From a virus, in the IMG/VR virus record IMGVR_UViG_3300022074_000325, positions 1 to 26,290 of that record: a stretch of 26,290 bases of DNA, one strand, 5' to 3'. This document shows, piece after piece, positions 18,350-26,290 of the stretch. The notes beneath the pieces are model-generated. The model worked only from the letters and a program-made list of their open reading frames with translations. It ran no database searches and had not been told where the DNA came from. Each line of letters starts with the position of its first letter. The first letter of the stretch is position 1. The translations under genes and the position numbers were made by a program.

Positions 18350-21300
18350 TCAGTTTTTCTTAGCTGGAAAAAAGTCTCTATCGCCAAACATATTAATGTA
18401 TAATCGTATACCTTCAATATAATCTCCGTTTGTATCAACATCAACAAGTGTTTCATAGAGACTATTTCCATTTTCTTTTCTGTATCTTTCCTCTACTATT
18501 CTTCTTTTATTAGTAGGTAAACCTATAAAAAGAGCTTTTAGTTTTCTCTGTCTTTCAGATGATGTATCCTTTATACTAGGTTCTAAAACTTTTGTTCTTG
18601 CTAAAGTTCTATAGTCTGTTATTTTTTTATTTAAAAAGTATTTTTTTTGTCTATCCGTTTTTAATGATTGATAATCTTTACTCATTATGTATGGAAGAAT
18701 GTAGGTGTCCATGTTAAGACCCATTTCACCTTTAGCTAGATTAGTAAAAGCAGGGTCTCCCTTTATTTTTCTAGGTGCTATTTGCCTATAATCAAATCTA
18801 AGTCTTTCAAGTTCATTTTCAACAAGAGTCTTTTTTTCTTGTTCATTAAAACCTACAATCATTTTAAGAAATGGATTTACATTATATAAGGGTTTATCTC
18901 TTGATGGTCTATAAACAGGAACATCTCCTTGTTCAGGGTCATACTTATCAGGAAAAGACCTCATTGCTCTATTTAACATATATTCCATAAAATCTACAGA
19001 AGTAGTATCCTGTACTACTCTATATTCAAGTCCACCTACTGTTCCTGCTATATCTTTTACCATACCAAAAGGAACTAATGCACTATTAAAAAAATCACCT
19101 GCAAATCTAGCTGATACTTCTTGCCAAGTCATATCACTAGGACCACCTGCTTCTCTTGAATTTACAAGACCATCAACTAAACTATCTACAACATATAAAC
19201 CTGAACCACCTTTTGCTGAACCACCTAAAAATGCATTTATTGCATCTCTTGCTTTTCCGTCAACACCAACAGCTACTTTATCATTATTATGTATTTGTGG
19301 TAGCTTTACACCAAATAGTTCACCCTGTTCTTTAGGTCCTGTGTGTCTATATAACCAATCTGCAAACCAAGCAGCACCCATAAAAGGTCCTAAAGCTGCC
19401 GTTAAATCATATGTTGCACCACCAACTTTAAATTCATAAGGACCTGTATTTTCATCACCAAAATGATTTCTTATTCCATAGAAAGCAGCTAACACACCAA
19501 GACCACTCATTTGTTTTCCAAATGCTTCGCTGTCAAGTTTAAGTCTAAATTCGTTTCCTAAACCTACGTTGACACCACGTATACCTTTTTCTCCACCTCT
19601 TTTATTAAGTATACCACCCATATTAATTAAACCTAATATTGGTGCATGTTCATATTGAAATATTAATTGGTTTACAAGATATCTAGGAAAAGGAACAAGA
19701 GCAGATGCAGGTATAAATCCTGTAGCTGCCGTTATAAAACCATCGGCTAACTTGTTAAAAGCTCCTGCCTTACCTTGAAACTTACCCTCTTGATATGTAA
19801 ATTCTAATGCTTTTGTCATTGCATCTCTAATTGCTTCTTTACCACCATCCATGTCAAATATTACATTAAATATTCCTACAGAGTCTTCTGCTCCTTCAGA
19901 TAAATAATAGTCTTCAAACATTTTTCTAAGACCACCTTGATTAGTATTTGTTCTAATCCACTTATCAATTTCTCTAGAAAATATAGCTCTTTTAAAATAA
20001 TTATCACTCATAGAGTTTAAAGTATTTGCTTTTCTAGCTAGAGCAACTATACCACCCTCTACTGCAAGGTTTTCACCTACATCACCCATTTCTCTAAATA
20101 ATGTTTTTGCGAGGTCTGATTGACCAAATTTTTCATCTCTAAATAAAAGTGAAAGAGCCTCTGTTTCCCAAGAGTTTGTTCCAAACCACATGTCTTTCAT
20201 GTAAGCAGACTGACCACCTGTTCTCATTTTTTCCATACCTGCAACAACTGACCTTTTAGCCTCTTTAATTAAAGCCTTATTTACTGTAGTAGCACCACCT
20301 ACAAATTGACCACCTGCTTTTACTATGTCTGCTAATCCTTCACCTACATTGTCAAGTGCATATACATAGTTTCTCATATATCCATTTGTTGTATTACGTG
20401 CTGTTGTAGCAGTTTGAATTGTCATTAGTCCAATACGAGCTTTGTTTATAGCACTAGGACCCCAATTTGTATACACTCTTCTTAATTTAGAACCTAGACC
20501 TTTCTCTGATTCTTCCAATGCTTTTTGTGCAGGTGTTTTTACATCTGCTAAGTTAACAAGTTTTTGGTCTATCTCTGCTAACTCTTTTAACAATTTTGTT
20601 TTTTCTGCTTTTTTTAATGCACCTAATCTACCTAATTTTCTACCTGCTTCGCTATATTCTGCTACGATTAAAGATGTTAATTGCGTTACAGTTAGTCCGT
20701 GGTCATCTAATATTTTTAGTATACCAACATCTGTTACATCACCTTCTGTTAATCCTCTTGCTAATCTTGATGTTATACGTTCTTTTTGTACAACTTTTTT
20801 TCCTGTAGAATCTACTGTTTCTTTTACAATAGGTTTTACATTTTTTAATATTAATGTTGCAGCAGAAGCAATATTTTCGTGAAACTTATCCTCAATAGTA
20901 GGAACAAATTTAGCAGATTTAAAGTTTACATCTGATGCTAAACCACCACCGGGTGTTTTTAATTTCTTACCCTCTGCTAATTTTTCGGGAACTGTCTCTA
21001 TTAAAGGTAATAATTTATCTTTTACTAATAAATATGTATCTTTTGTTGCTGCATCTGTAGCAACTTTAGATGTTATATTTTTATGAGCTTTTTCTATTTT
21101 ATGTGTTTCTTTAGCTATAGCACTTAATCGAATTTGTTCTGCTATATTAGATGTTATAGTTTTTTGTGTTCCTGTTATTGCACCAAAAGTACCTGATGTT
21201 ACAGCACCAAATGTAGTGGCTAATGCTATATCAGCTAAACTTGCATCATCTGCTATACCTAACTGTTCTCTTGTCTCACCTTGTTGTCGCACAGTATATC

Positions 21301-21853
21301 CTGCAACTGCTCCATCTATGAGAGCAGAAGCTCCTGCAGTTTTCCAACCACCTTTTTTAAAACCATCTACAGATGCCTCTAATCCTGCACGTATTTTACC
21401 TTTAGCTTTTCTTTTTAATACTTGTCTAATGCCTAATTTAATGCCTTGTTGTGCCGCCAAAGAACCTGCTTTTGCTGCACCAAAACTAAATATACCTGCA
21501 TAAGTAGAGGGAGCTTTAAGAACACCTTCTACATAATCACCTGCTGCTGTCCAACCAAAGTCACTATCCATATTATCATAAGCATTCATTAAACTACCAA
21601 AACGCTCTTGACTTTCATCATCTGCTGTTTGAGCATAGAATAAATCTCTAGTAGCTGTTACTTCGTTAACATTTTGTTTACGAAAATGTTCCATAAACCC
21701 ATCATAAATCTGTTCATTAACATCTTCATCACTGTATGAAAATTCATAGCCTCCCCTATCTTCTAAAAAAAGAGCAGCATCTTCTAGAAACTGCTCATCA
21801 CTTATAAGATTTTCTTTGTTTAAATCCTGTTTATCTAAATATTTATATGTCAT
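18350..21853 (-). CDS. Large internal virion/ejection protein (1167 aa)
   Basis: Largest gene in the window and the last of the late operon. The N-terminal 100 residues are acidic (DEQFLEDAALFLEDRGGYEF). Several Ala/Gly-rich hydrophobic stretches (STYAGIFSFGAAKAGSLAAQ, residues about 116-135; ADIALATTFGAVTSGTFGAI, about 207-226) and a central stretch (ITAATGFIPASALVPFPRYL) could insert into membranes. Long charged helices and a basic C-terminus follow. No lysozyme or protease motif is evident. Size and position at the end of a podovirus structural operon resemble T7 gp16, which is ejected to form the DNA channel. That comparison is by position, not sequence. It overlaps the preceding 512-residue gene by 4 bases. 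Confidence 0.7.
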   Translation of the reverse strand: MTYKYLDKQDLNKENLISDEQFLEDAALFLEDRGGYEFSYSDEDVNEQIYDGFMEHFRKQNVNEVTATRDLFYAQTADDESQERFGSLMNAYDNMDSDFGWTAAGDYVEGVLKAPSTYAGIFSFGAAKAGSLAAQQGIKLGIRQVLKRKAKGKIRAGLEASVDGFKKGGWKTAGASALIDGAVAGYTVRQQGETREQLGIADDASLADIALATTFGAVTSGTFGAITGTQKTITSNIAEQIRLSAIAKETHKIEKAHKNITSKVATDAATKDTYLLVKDKLLPLIETVPEKLAEGKKLKTPGGGLASDVNFKSAKFVPTIEDKFHENIASAATLILKNVKPIVKETVDSTGKKVVQKERITSRLARGLTEGDVTDVGILKILDDHGLTVTQLTSLIVAEYSEAGRKLGRLGALKKAEKTKLLKELAEIDQKLVNLADVKTPAQKALEESEKGLGSKLRRVYTNWGPSAINKARIGLMTIQTATTARNTTNGYMRNYVYALDNVGEGLADIVKAGGQFVGGATTVNKALIKEAKRSVVAGMEKMRTGGQSAYMKDMWFGTNSWETEALSLLFRDEKFGQSDLAKTLFREMGDVGENLAVEGGIVALARKANTLNSMSDNYFKRAIFSREIDKWIRTNTNQGGLRKMFEDYYLSEGAEDSVGIFNVIFDMDGGKEAIRDAMTKALEFTYQEGKFQGKAGAFNKLADGFITAATGFIPASALVPFPRYLVNQLIFQYEHAPILGLINMGGILNKRGGEKGIRGVNVGLGNEFRLKLDSEAFGKQMSGLGVLAAFYGIRNHFGDENTGPYEFKVGGATYDLTAALGPFMGAAWFADWLYRHTGPKEQGELFGVKLPQIHNNDKVAVGVDGKARDAINAFLGGSAKGGSGLYVVDSLVDGLVNSREAGGPSDMTWQEVSARFAGDFFNSALVPFGMVKDIAGTVGGLEYRVVQDTTSVDFMEYMLNRAMRSFPDKYDPEQGDVPVYRPSRDKPLYNVNPFLKMIVGFNEQEKKTLVENELERLRFDYRQIAPRKIKGDPAFTNLAKGEMGLNMDTYILPYIMSKDYQSLKTDRQKKYFLNKKITDYRTLARTKVLEPSIKDTSSERQRKLKALFIGLPTNKRRIVEERYRKENGNSLYETLVDVDTNGDYIEGIRLYINMFGDRDFFPAKKN

Positions 21854-23388
21854 TTCGTAATTAAACCGTAAGCCTTATCATTCCAATCTTGATTTGTTAA
21901 ATTTTTAAATTTTTGTTTTAGCGTAGCTTCATCAGTCTGTTGTAAATTATTTTTTAAAAATACTTTAATTTGTCTTGCTTGTGTAGCACTTCCACTGTTT
22001 AAAAATTTAGTTACAAGTGTCGAAATATCAACACTATTTTGTGTGTTATTTTGTACAGAGGTATTGCCTGTATTAGTTACAGTGTTTTTAGGAGTAACAT
22101 TATTATTAGGCTTTTGTTGAAACTCGTTTTTGTCATAATCTATATTTCCATTTACCACAAAATATGCAGAACCGTCTCCATTTCTATCTAGTTTCTTATC
22201 ATTTTTAATCATTTCTTTTGTTATAATCTGAACATCAAGAAGATTATTTGCTGCATATGACAAAAATTGCATAGCATCTAAGGCATCGCCATAAGGTATT
22301 TGTTGTCTACTAAAATCATCCATTACATTAGTTTTTTGATTTTCATCTATGTAACCAACCATAGGTGCATTTAGGCTTCCTCTATTTTCAGCTAACTTAG
22401 ACATCTTTAAAAAACCTGTTAACTTATTTGCATAATTAGATGAAAGTTTTGCGTTGTTTAATTTAGTATCATCTGCATTCCACTCACCATTTAATAAACT
22501 TTGGTCTACACCTAAACCACTCATAAGGTAATGTTTTAATAGATTATTTACAGACCTTTCATTTGCACTGCCACTTTTTATTTCTTTATCTGCTGTATTT
22601 CTTATAATTATTTCTAGCTCTAGTTCTCTTTCTGATAAGTCTCTATATTCATCACTTTTTGGGTCAAGATTTTCTAGTCTACCTTTAATTAATCCTAAAT
22701 CTTTTTCATAAGATTGACCTAGTAACAACTGAAATCTATCTACATTAATGTTAGGTGCTGCAGGTGCAGGTAATTCTCCATAGTCTGTTTGTAAACTATC
22801 TTCACTATATCCTGATAACGCTAATTCTGTTTGAACATATTTTTTTGCTTGTTCAGTTGCATTGTTTTTGCCCCTCATAAATATGTTTAATATGTTCATG
22901 CCTGTTCCTTCTAAGGCTGTTCCCATATCACTATCTTTCATACCAAAGTCCATAGGTATTGTTATGCTATTTGCAAGTTGTTGTTGTGTTGGAACTTTTC
23001 TTTTTCCATTAGGTGCTATTTCAGGTAATGTATATAACTGTTCTATTTTCATACCACTTGTAACTAACTTTGAGGCAATTTCAGGAACAACAGTCTTTGC
23101 ATAACCATATCCATTTTTAGCAATTATACTATGTAATACTTCTATACCTCTAGTGCTTCCATTTTGATTTAACTGTGCTTCTAAAAGTTTAATTTCATCC
23201 TGATTTTCTCTAAATTCTTTATTGAATCTTTTAGTTTCTTCTTCAGCTTTATTTACCCTACTTCTGGCTATTCTTTGTATCCTATCGTCATAGTCATCCA
23301 TAGCACCTTGAATACCCTTAGATGCACTTGTAGCAATACCACCTGCAAGACCCTCTAAAAAAGGTTTATTAAATATACTTCTAATCAT
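21850..23388 (-). CDS. Virion protein, probable internal core protein (512 aa)
   Basis: A late protein with an N-terminal Gly/Ala segment (FLEGLAGGIATSASKGIQGA), then a charged coiled coil (about 35-75, RIQRIARSRVNKAEEETKRF). After that come a helical body and an Asn/Thr-rich linker (PNNNVTPKNTVTNTGNTSVQ) leading to a small C-terminal domain (STLVTKFLNSGSATQARQI...LTNQDW). A GGAG box lies just upstream (AGGAGAGCTATATG on the minus strand). Its place between a conserved virion protein and the 1167-residue protein suggests an internal core or ejection protein like T7 gp15. I do not recognise the sequence itself. The start overlaps the preceding gene by 4 bases. Confidence 0.65.
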   Translation of the reverse strand: MIRSIFNKPFLEGLAGGIATSASKGIQGAMDDYDDRIQRIARSRVNKAEEETKRFNKEFRENQDEIKLLEAQLNQNGSTRGIEVLHSIIAKNGYGYAKTVVPEIASKLVTSGMKIEQLYTLPEIAPNGKRKVPTQQQLANSITIPMDFGMKDSDMGTALEGTGMNILNIFMRGKNNATEQAKKYVQTELALSGYSEDSLQTDYGELPAPAAPNINVDRFQLLLGQSYEKDLGLIKGRLENLDPKSDEYRDLSERELELEIIIRNTADKEIKSGSANERSVNNLLKHYLMSGLGVDQSLLNGEWNADDTKLNNAKLSSNYANKLTGFLKMSKLAENRGSLNAPMVGYIDENQKTNVMDDFSRQQIPYGDALDAMQFLSYAANNLLDVQIITKEMIKNDKKLDRNGDGSAYFVVNGNIDYDKNEFQQKPNNNVTPKNTVTNTGNTSVQNNTQNSVDISTLVTKFLNSGSATQARQIKVFLKNNLQQTDEATLKQKFKNLTNQDWNDKAYGLITK

Positions 23389-23894
23389 ATAGCTCTCCTA
23401 GACATTAATCCTTTTGGCTCTTCTTCTTCAACAGGTTCTTCTACATCAGGTTCTTTAATAGTGTCCATAGAATCTACATTAACATCTTTTTCTTTTAGCA
23501 TTTTTTCTACACTTCTTTTTGCTAAAGTATCACGGTCTTTACTTGGACTATCTTCTAATCCTGTTGTATATTTAATACCTGCAGTATCACCTATTAGTTG
23601 CATATTTTCTACTAGTACAGGTAAACTTAACAATCCTGTATCTACTGTATGCTTACCTTCCATAACACCTGCTAGTTGTATTGTATTAGCAATTGTTGTT
23701 AAAGGTATACCCATATCTATGATATCAACAAGCTGTTCTGAAAATTCATCTGACATCATTTTAGATGTATAATGTTCTACAACCTCATCAACGGTTGTAA
23801 ATTGAGGTGGATTCTGCCAAGGTCTTGCTCTAAGTTCGTGGGTTAAACCCATTCCTGCAATAGGAGCATCAAAATTAGGTGTCTTTATTTCCAT
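23385..23894 (-). CDS. Conserved marine-phage virion protein (169 aa)
   Basis: Opens with DAPIAGMGLTHELRARPWQN (residues 10-29), then PPQFTTVDEVVEHY, a helical section (IIDMGIPLTTIANTIQLAGV), EGKHTVDTGLLSLPVLVE and an acidic tail (EPDVEEPVEEEEPKGL). I recall proteins with this RPWQ-PPQ opening among structural genes of marine phages, though their place in the virion is not clear to me. The long acidic tail could act as a chaperone-like or assembly arm. It overlaps the preceding 75-residue gene by 20 bases and the next by 4 bases, so all are translated from one late transcript. Confidence 0.7.
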   Translation of the reverse strand: MEIKTPNFDAPIAGMGLTHELRARPWQNPPQFTTVDEVVEHYTSKMMSDEFSEQLVDIIDMGIPLTTIANTIQLAGVMEGKHTVDTGLLSLPVLVENMQLIGDTAGIKYTTGLEDSPSKDRDTLAKRSVEKMLKEKDVNVDSMDTIKEPDVEEPVEEEEPKGLMSRRAI

Positions 23895-24102
23895 TATTTT
23901 TTAATTCCATTCTTATATTTCTTATGCTATTAAAGTATTTAGCGACTCTATAAGCAGGTTCATTTGAAAATGTATTTTTATTTTTGTTAATTGAATTTGT
24001 CATAGGTGCTAGTAAACCATTACCTTTTTTAACAGGTTTAGGTTCATTTAATTTTACATTTTGCATATTTCTGTATGCTAGTTTTGTGTAATTTGTAATC
24101 AT
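23875..24102 (-). CDS. Hypothetical basic protein (75 aa)
   Basis: Not recognised. It is strongly basic and Asn/Lys-rich, with a first part YTKLAYRNMQNVKLNEPKPV, a flexible Asn-rich middle (NSINKNKNTFSNE) and a helical end (AYRVAKYFNSIRNIRMELK). It sits between two virion genes with overlaps of 4 bases (upstream) and 20 bases (downstream), which supports a real gene in the structural operon. A small virion or assembly protein is likely by position. There is no transmembrane segment or Cys residue. Confidence 0.7.
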   Translation of the reverse strand: MITNYTKLAYRNMQNVKLNEPKPVKKGNGLLAPMTNSINKNKNTFSNEPAYRVAKYFNSIRNIRMELKNNGNKDT

Positions 24103-26018
24103 GTTGGTATATTACCTGTTCCAAATCTTAGATAGGCACTTCCTAATGTTCCTATTAGATTTCCAATTGCAGTACCTGCTGCTGAAGAAGATGATGCAGA
24201 AGATATAGCAGCTTGTGTCTCAGCATCTAGCTGTGCTTCGGCAAGTTTAGTTATTCTATCTAATTCATTTTCAGCAGAAGTCCATGCCCACTCCATACTA
24301 TCAGCGTAATATTGCCATAAGTTATCGTATGAAGTTTTAGATATATCTAACAATGCATTTGCATTTAATTCATTTGCTCTATTAACAGCTACAGTATCTG
24401 CTGTCGCTATCTGTCTTCTCCACTGTGCATTATTCTGTGCTATTACTAATTGATTTTGTGCATTAAATTGGTCACGTTGATTGTTTAATTCAGCATTAAA
24501 TCTTTCTACTGTATTAACCTGACCTGCATTAAACTGACCTTGAGCATTAGCTTGGGTAGCATTATACTGTGCTACTTGTGTAGCTAAGTTAGCAAAAAAT
24601 TGGTCTGTCTGATTTTGTGATGTTGCGTTAAACTGTTTTGATGCATTTTCTGCAGCTTGGTCTGTAAACAAAGATTGTATTCGTTGTTGTGCTTTAAAAA
24701 CTTCTGTCTGTTGTTGGTTAGTTAAATTAGCCATATCCATCTGTAAAAAGTTTTGAGCATTTTGTACAGAAGCCTGTTGCCTATTATTTAAATTAGATAA
24801 ATCCATATTCGCTAAAGCAGATGCTTCTGCTATTACAAGAGCTTGTCTATTAGATAAGTTATTTAAATTCATTGTATTAGCAAGTTTAGAATTTTCTAGT
24901 GCTACTTGTTGTTCTGCATTAAAGTTTACATTTGCTATATCAGATATTTTTGATGCGTTCTGTACTCTAGCTTGAAAGGCTTGGTCAAATTCCTGACCTA
25001 TAAATGTAGCTCGTTGCTGTGCTGCCAACATTGACCGTTGTTGTCTGTTTGACAGGTTCTGCATTTCAAATGTTTTAACTGTATTTGCATCTGCTTGTGC
25101 AATAGGTAAAGCTGACTCAATTGCTGCCTGTACAAGTGCCTGTCCTGCTATACTAGAAGCACCTATACCTCTTTGTTGCATAACAGATTGTACACCTCTG
25201 ATAGCACCTGCTGCCCAAGATGGTGGATTAGTCGCATCAAAGTTAGCAGTTAACTGTGATAGCTGACCCTGCACTGTGGCTTGGTCTGTGGGTGTTGCTG
25301 TCGCAGCCTGTACCTGTTCAGTATACTTTGATGCTTTTTCTGCGTTTGCTACACCATCTATTAGCTCACCTGTTTGTATCTGCCTCTGTACAGGATTAGT
25401 CATTAAGATAGCATTACCTTGTGCTGAAGATAAATTCTTTACACTTGATGCTGTTTGTTGTGCTGCAAGAACGGATGCTCTTGGGTCATTGGGGTCTGTT
25501 TGAGATGCCTGTAATGTATCAAGTGATGTATTAACTTGCTCTGCAGTTTGTTGTGCATCCATTACATTTGCTTGTGTAGTAGTAGGTTGTTGTGCCATTG
25601 TTGTTGTAGCCATTGCTGTTGGCACGGCTACTGTACCTGTCATCTGTCCTGCACGAGGGTCTACTAATTGTTCTTGTGATACTTGTGTTCCTACAGGCAC
25701 TGTTGTAGTTCCTGTTGGTAAAGCAGGAGCAAGAGCCTTCTGTGCTGACACATCACCTATGCTTGAACCTGCAGGTATATTCTGTTGTGGTATATACTGT
25801 TGTGTTAGAGGTCTTGGTTGTGGTTGTCCACCTGTTTGCATTCTAACAACACCACCTCTAGCCATTTCTTTTGCAGCTTCTTCATATACAACCATCTCCC
25901 TTTTCTTATCAGGGTTTTGCTCTAGGTATGCATCAAAGTCTTGTATAGGTCCTTGATAACCCATACTACTTGCAATCTTTTGCATTGCTTGAGGTTTAAA
26001 CCCCTTAAACATAGCCAT
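24099..26018 (-). CDS. Gln/Asn/Ala-rich hendecad-repeat virion protein (639 aa)
   Basis: Domain order: a short N-terminal domain (GFKPQAMQKIASSMGYQGPI), the motif MARGGVVRMQTGG (52-64) that I recall in other marine-phage virion proteins, then a Pro/Thr/Gln-rich linker (about 65-170). A helical section follows, with an 11/22-residue repeat region (about 321-540). There N(L/F)xN recurs at 321, 365, 387, 409 and 431, and QFNA-like units recur every 11 residues from 462 to 528. The C-terminal part has a Trp-rich helix (LWQYYADSMEWAW) and a Gly/Ser/Ala tail. An 11-residue period suggests a right-handed coiled coil in an elongated fibre or inner tube. Function is unproven. It lies in the late operon, 3 bases after the holin-like gene. 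Confidence 0.75.
   Translation of the reverse strand: MAMFKGFKPQAMQKIASSMGYQGPIQDFDAYLEQNPDKKREMVVYEEAAKEMARGGVVRMQTGGQPQPRPLTQQYIPQQNIPAGSSIGDVSAQKALAPALPTGTTTVPVGTQVSQEQLVDPRAGQMTGTVAVPTAMATTTMAQQPTTTQANVMDAQQTAEQVNTSLDTLQASQTDPNDPRASVLAAQQTASSVKNLSSAQGNAILMTNPVQRQIQTGELIDGVANAEKASKYTEQVQAATATPTDQATVQGQLSQLTANFDATNPPSWAAGAIRGVQSVMQQRGIGASSIAGQALVQAAIESALPIAQADANTVKTFEMQNLSNRQQRSMLAAQQRATFIGQEFDQAFQARVQNASKISDIANVNFNAEQQVALENSKLANTMNLNNLSNRQALVIAEASALANMDLSNLNNRQQASVQNAQNFLQMDMANLTNQQQTEVFKAQQRIQSLFTDQAAENASKQFNATSQNQTDQFFANLATQVAQYNATQANAQGQFNAGQVNTVERFNAELNNQRDQFNAQNQLVIAQNNAQWRRQIATADTVAVNRANELNANALLDISKTSYDNLWQYYADSMEWAWTSAENELDRITKLAEAQLDAETQAAISSASSSSAAGTAIGNLIGTLGSAYLRFGTGNIPT
24405..25058 (-). 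repeat. Coding repeats: 22- and 11-residue periods
   Basis: Codes for residues 321-538 of the 639-residue protein. A 22-residue unit (N at 321, 365, 387, 409 and 431) passes into an 11-residue unit with aromatic residues at 463, 474, 485, 496, 507 and 518. DNA copies have diverged and only the protein period is clear. Confidence 0.7.
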
Positions 26019-26021
26019 TAT

Positions 26022-26252
26022 TTATTTTCCTATTAATATCTTATCTAATTTATCTTCTAGTCTTTGCATAGCATCCATAATGTTATGCATATCTTCTTTA
26101 ACATCATCACGTTTGGCATACTCCTCTCGTGTTTTATTGAGGAGTATATCCAAGCGTTTTACTTCATTAAACATACCACGAAACACCCATATAGCAGGTG
26201 CTATGACGAGCGTTAGTAGTCCATTCCAAAATAGTATTGGGTTTACTTCCAT
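26022..26252 (-). CDS. One-helix membrane protein with coiled coil (76 aa)
   Basis: A single N-terminal membrane helix (about residues 6-25, ILFWNGLLTLVIAPAIWVFR) is followed by a charged coiled coil (NEVKRLDILLNKTREEY and MHNIMDAMQRLEDKLDKILI). This layout resembles holin accessory proteins of the XhlA type and some phage holins, so a lysis role is plausible, but a virion membrane-contact role is equally possible. It starts in a TAATG overlap with the gene upstream. The next gene starts 3 bases after its end, using an AGGAAAA box within this gene. Confidence 0.7.
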   Translation of the reverse strand: MEVNPILFWNGLLTLVIAPAIWVFRGMFNEVKRLDILLNKTREEYAKRDDVKEDMHNIMDAMQRLEDKLDKILIGK

Positions 26253-26290
26253 TAGTTGTCTTGTGTTTCTCTAAATGCTTTATAATTAGC
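26252..26290 (-). CDS. Partial upstream late gene, C-terminal end only
   Basis: The last 12 residues (ANYKAFRETQDN) and stop of a minus-strand gene continue to the window edge. The stop shares one base with the next start (TAATG), the same coupling seen elsewhere in this genome, which supports a real gene. Its identity cannot be determined from this fragment. Confidence 0.5.
   Translation of the reverse strand, partial: ANYKAFRETQDN

Noticed and set aside
18332-18357. Possible terminator GATAA...TTATC followed by T5 between the convergent arms
   Set aside because: The stem is only 5 AT-rich base pairs with a 10-base loop, too weak to claim. The convergent junction may still end transcription by other means.
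20442-20882. Long plus-strand open frame opposite the 1167-residue gene
   Set aside because: It is antisense to a much longer gene of good composition. It has no ribosome binding site and its Ser/Phe/Asn-rich translation is typical of a shadow frame.

Overview
This window looks like part of an AT-rich (roughly one third G+C by eye) tailed-phage genome, most likely a marine podovirus of the HMO-2011 type (phages of SAR116, SAR11 and related marine Alphaproteobacteria). The main reason is the family A DNA polymerase at 9800-11821, which carries a DnaJ-like zinc-finger insert (two CxxC pairs) between its exonuclease and polymerase parts. I recall that as a hallmark of this phage type. Supporting points are a primase and helicase encoded as two separate genes, a tyrosine recombinase next to a DUF932 gene, a T7-type endonuclease I, a B12-dependent ribonucleotide reductase and a MazG-like enzyme, with no RNA polymerase gene in view. 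The host assignment is inference. No rRNA, tRNA or CRISPR array was seen.

Layout: the plus strand (1-18343) is a tightly packed early and replication arm. The minus strand (26290-18350) is a late arm of virion proteins, and the two converge with only 6 bases between them. Positions 1-5908 hold about 17 mostly very small genes. They include a SleB-like cell-wall hydrolase, a cytosine-C5 DNA methyltransferase, membrane proteins, a candidate ArfA-like ribosome-rescue protein, and unknowns. A 15-base imperfect palindrome (CTCACAACTTGGGAG) recurs at gene boundaries here. Many copies also supply the ribosome binding site of the next gene.

Positions 5995-16985 hold DUF932, integrase, primase, helicase, DNA polymerase, a probable ssDNA-binding protein, a RecB/Cas4-like nuclease, endonuclease I, DUF3310 and ribonucleotide reductase. 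Positions 17081-18343 hold another PD-(D/E)XK nuclease, an RMF-like small protein and MazG. Together these copy phage DNA, process host DNA and phage recombination intermediates, and supply dNTPs. At least six sigma70-like promoters (TTGACA with an extended TGn -10 box) drive the plus arm, so this arm probably depends on the host RNA polymerase.

The minus arm encodes, in transcription order, the last residues of a gene outside the window, a one-helix membrane protein (holin-like), a 639-residue hendecad-repeat protein, a 75-residue unknown, a conserved virion protein, a 512-residue protein and a 1167-residue probable internal/ejection protein. Terminase, portal, capsid and tail-tube genes are not here and presumably lie beyond one edge. 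The most distinctive signals are the gene-boundary palindrome family, the ArfA-like and RMF-like ribosome-targeting candidates, and the 11/22-residue repeat protein. There is no gene-free stretch longer than about 130 bases.
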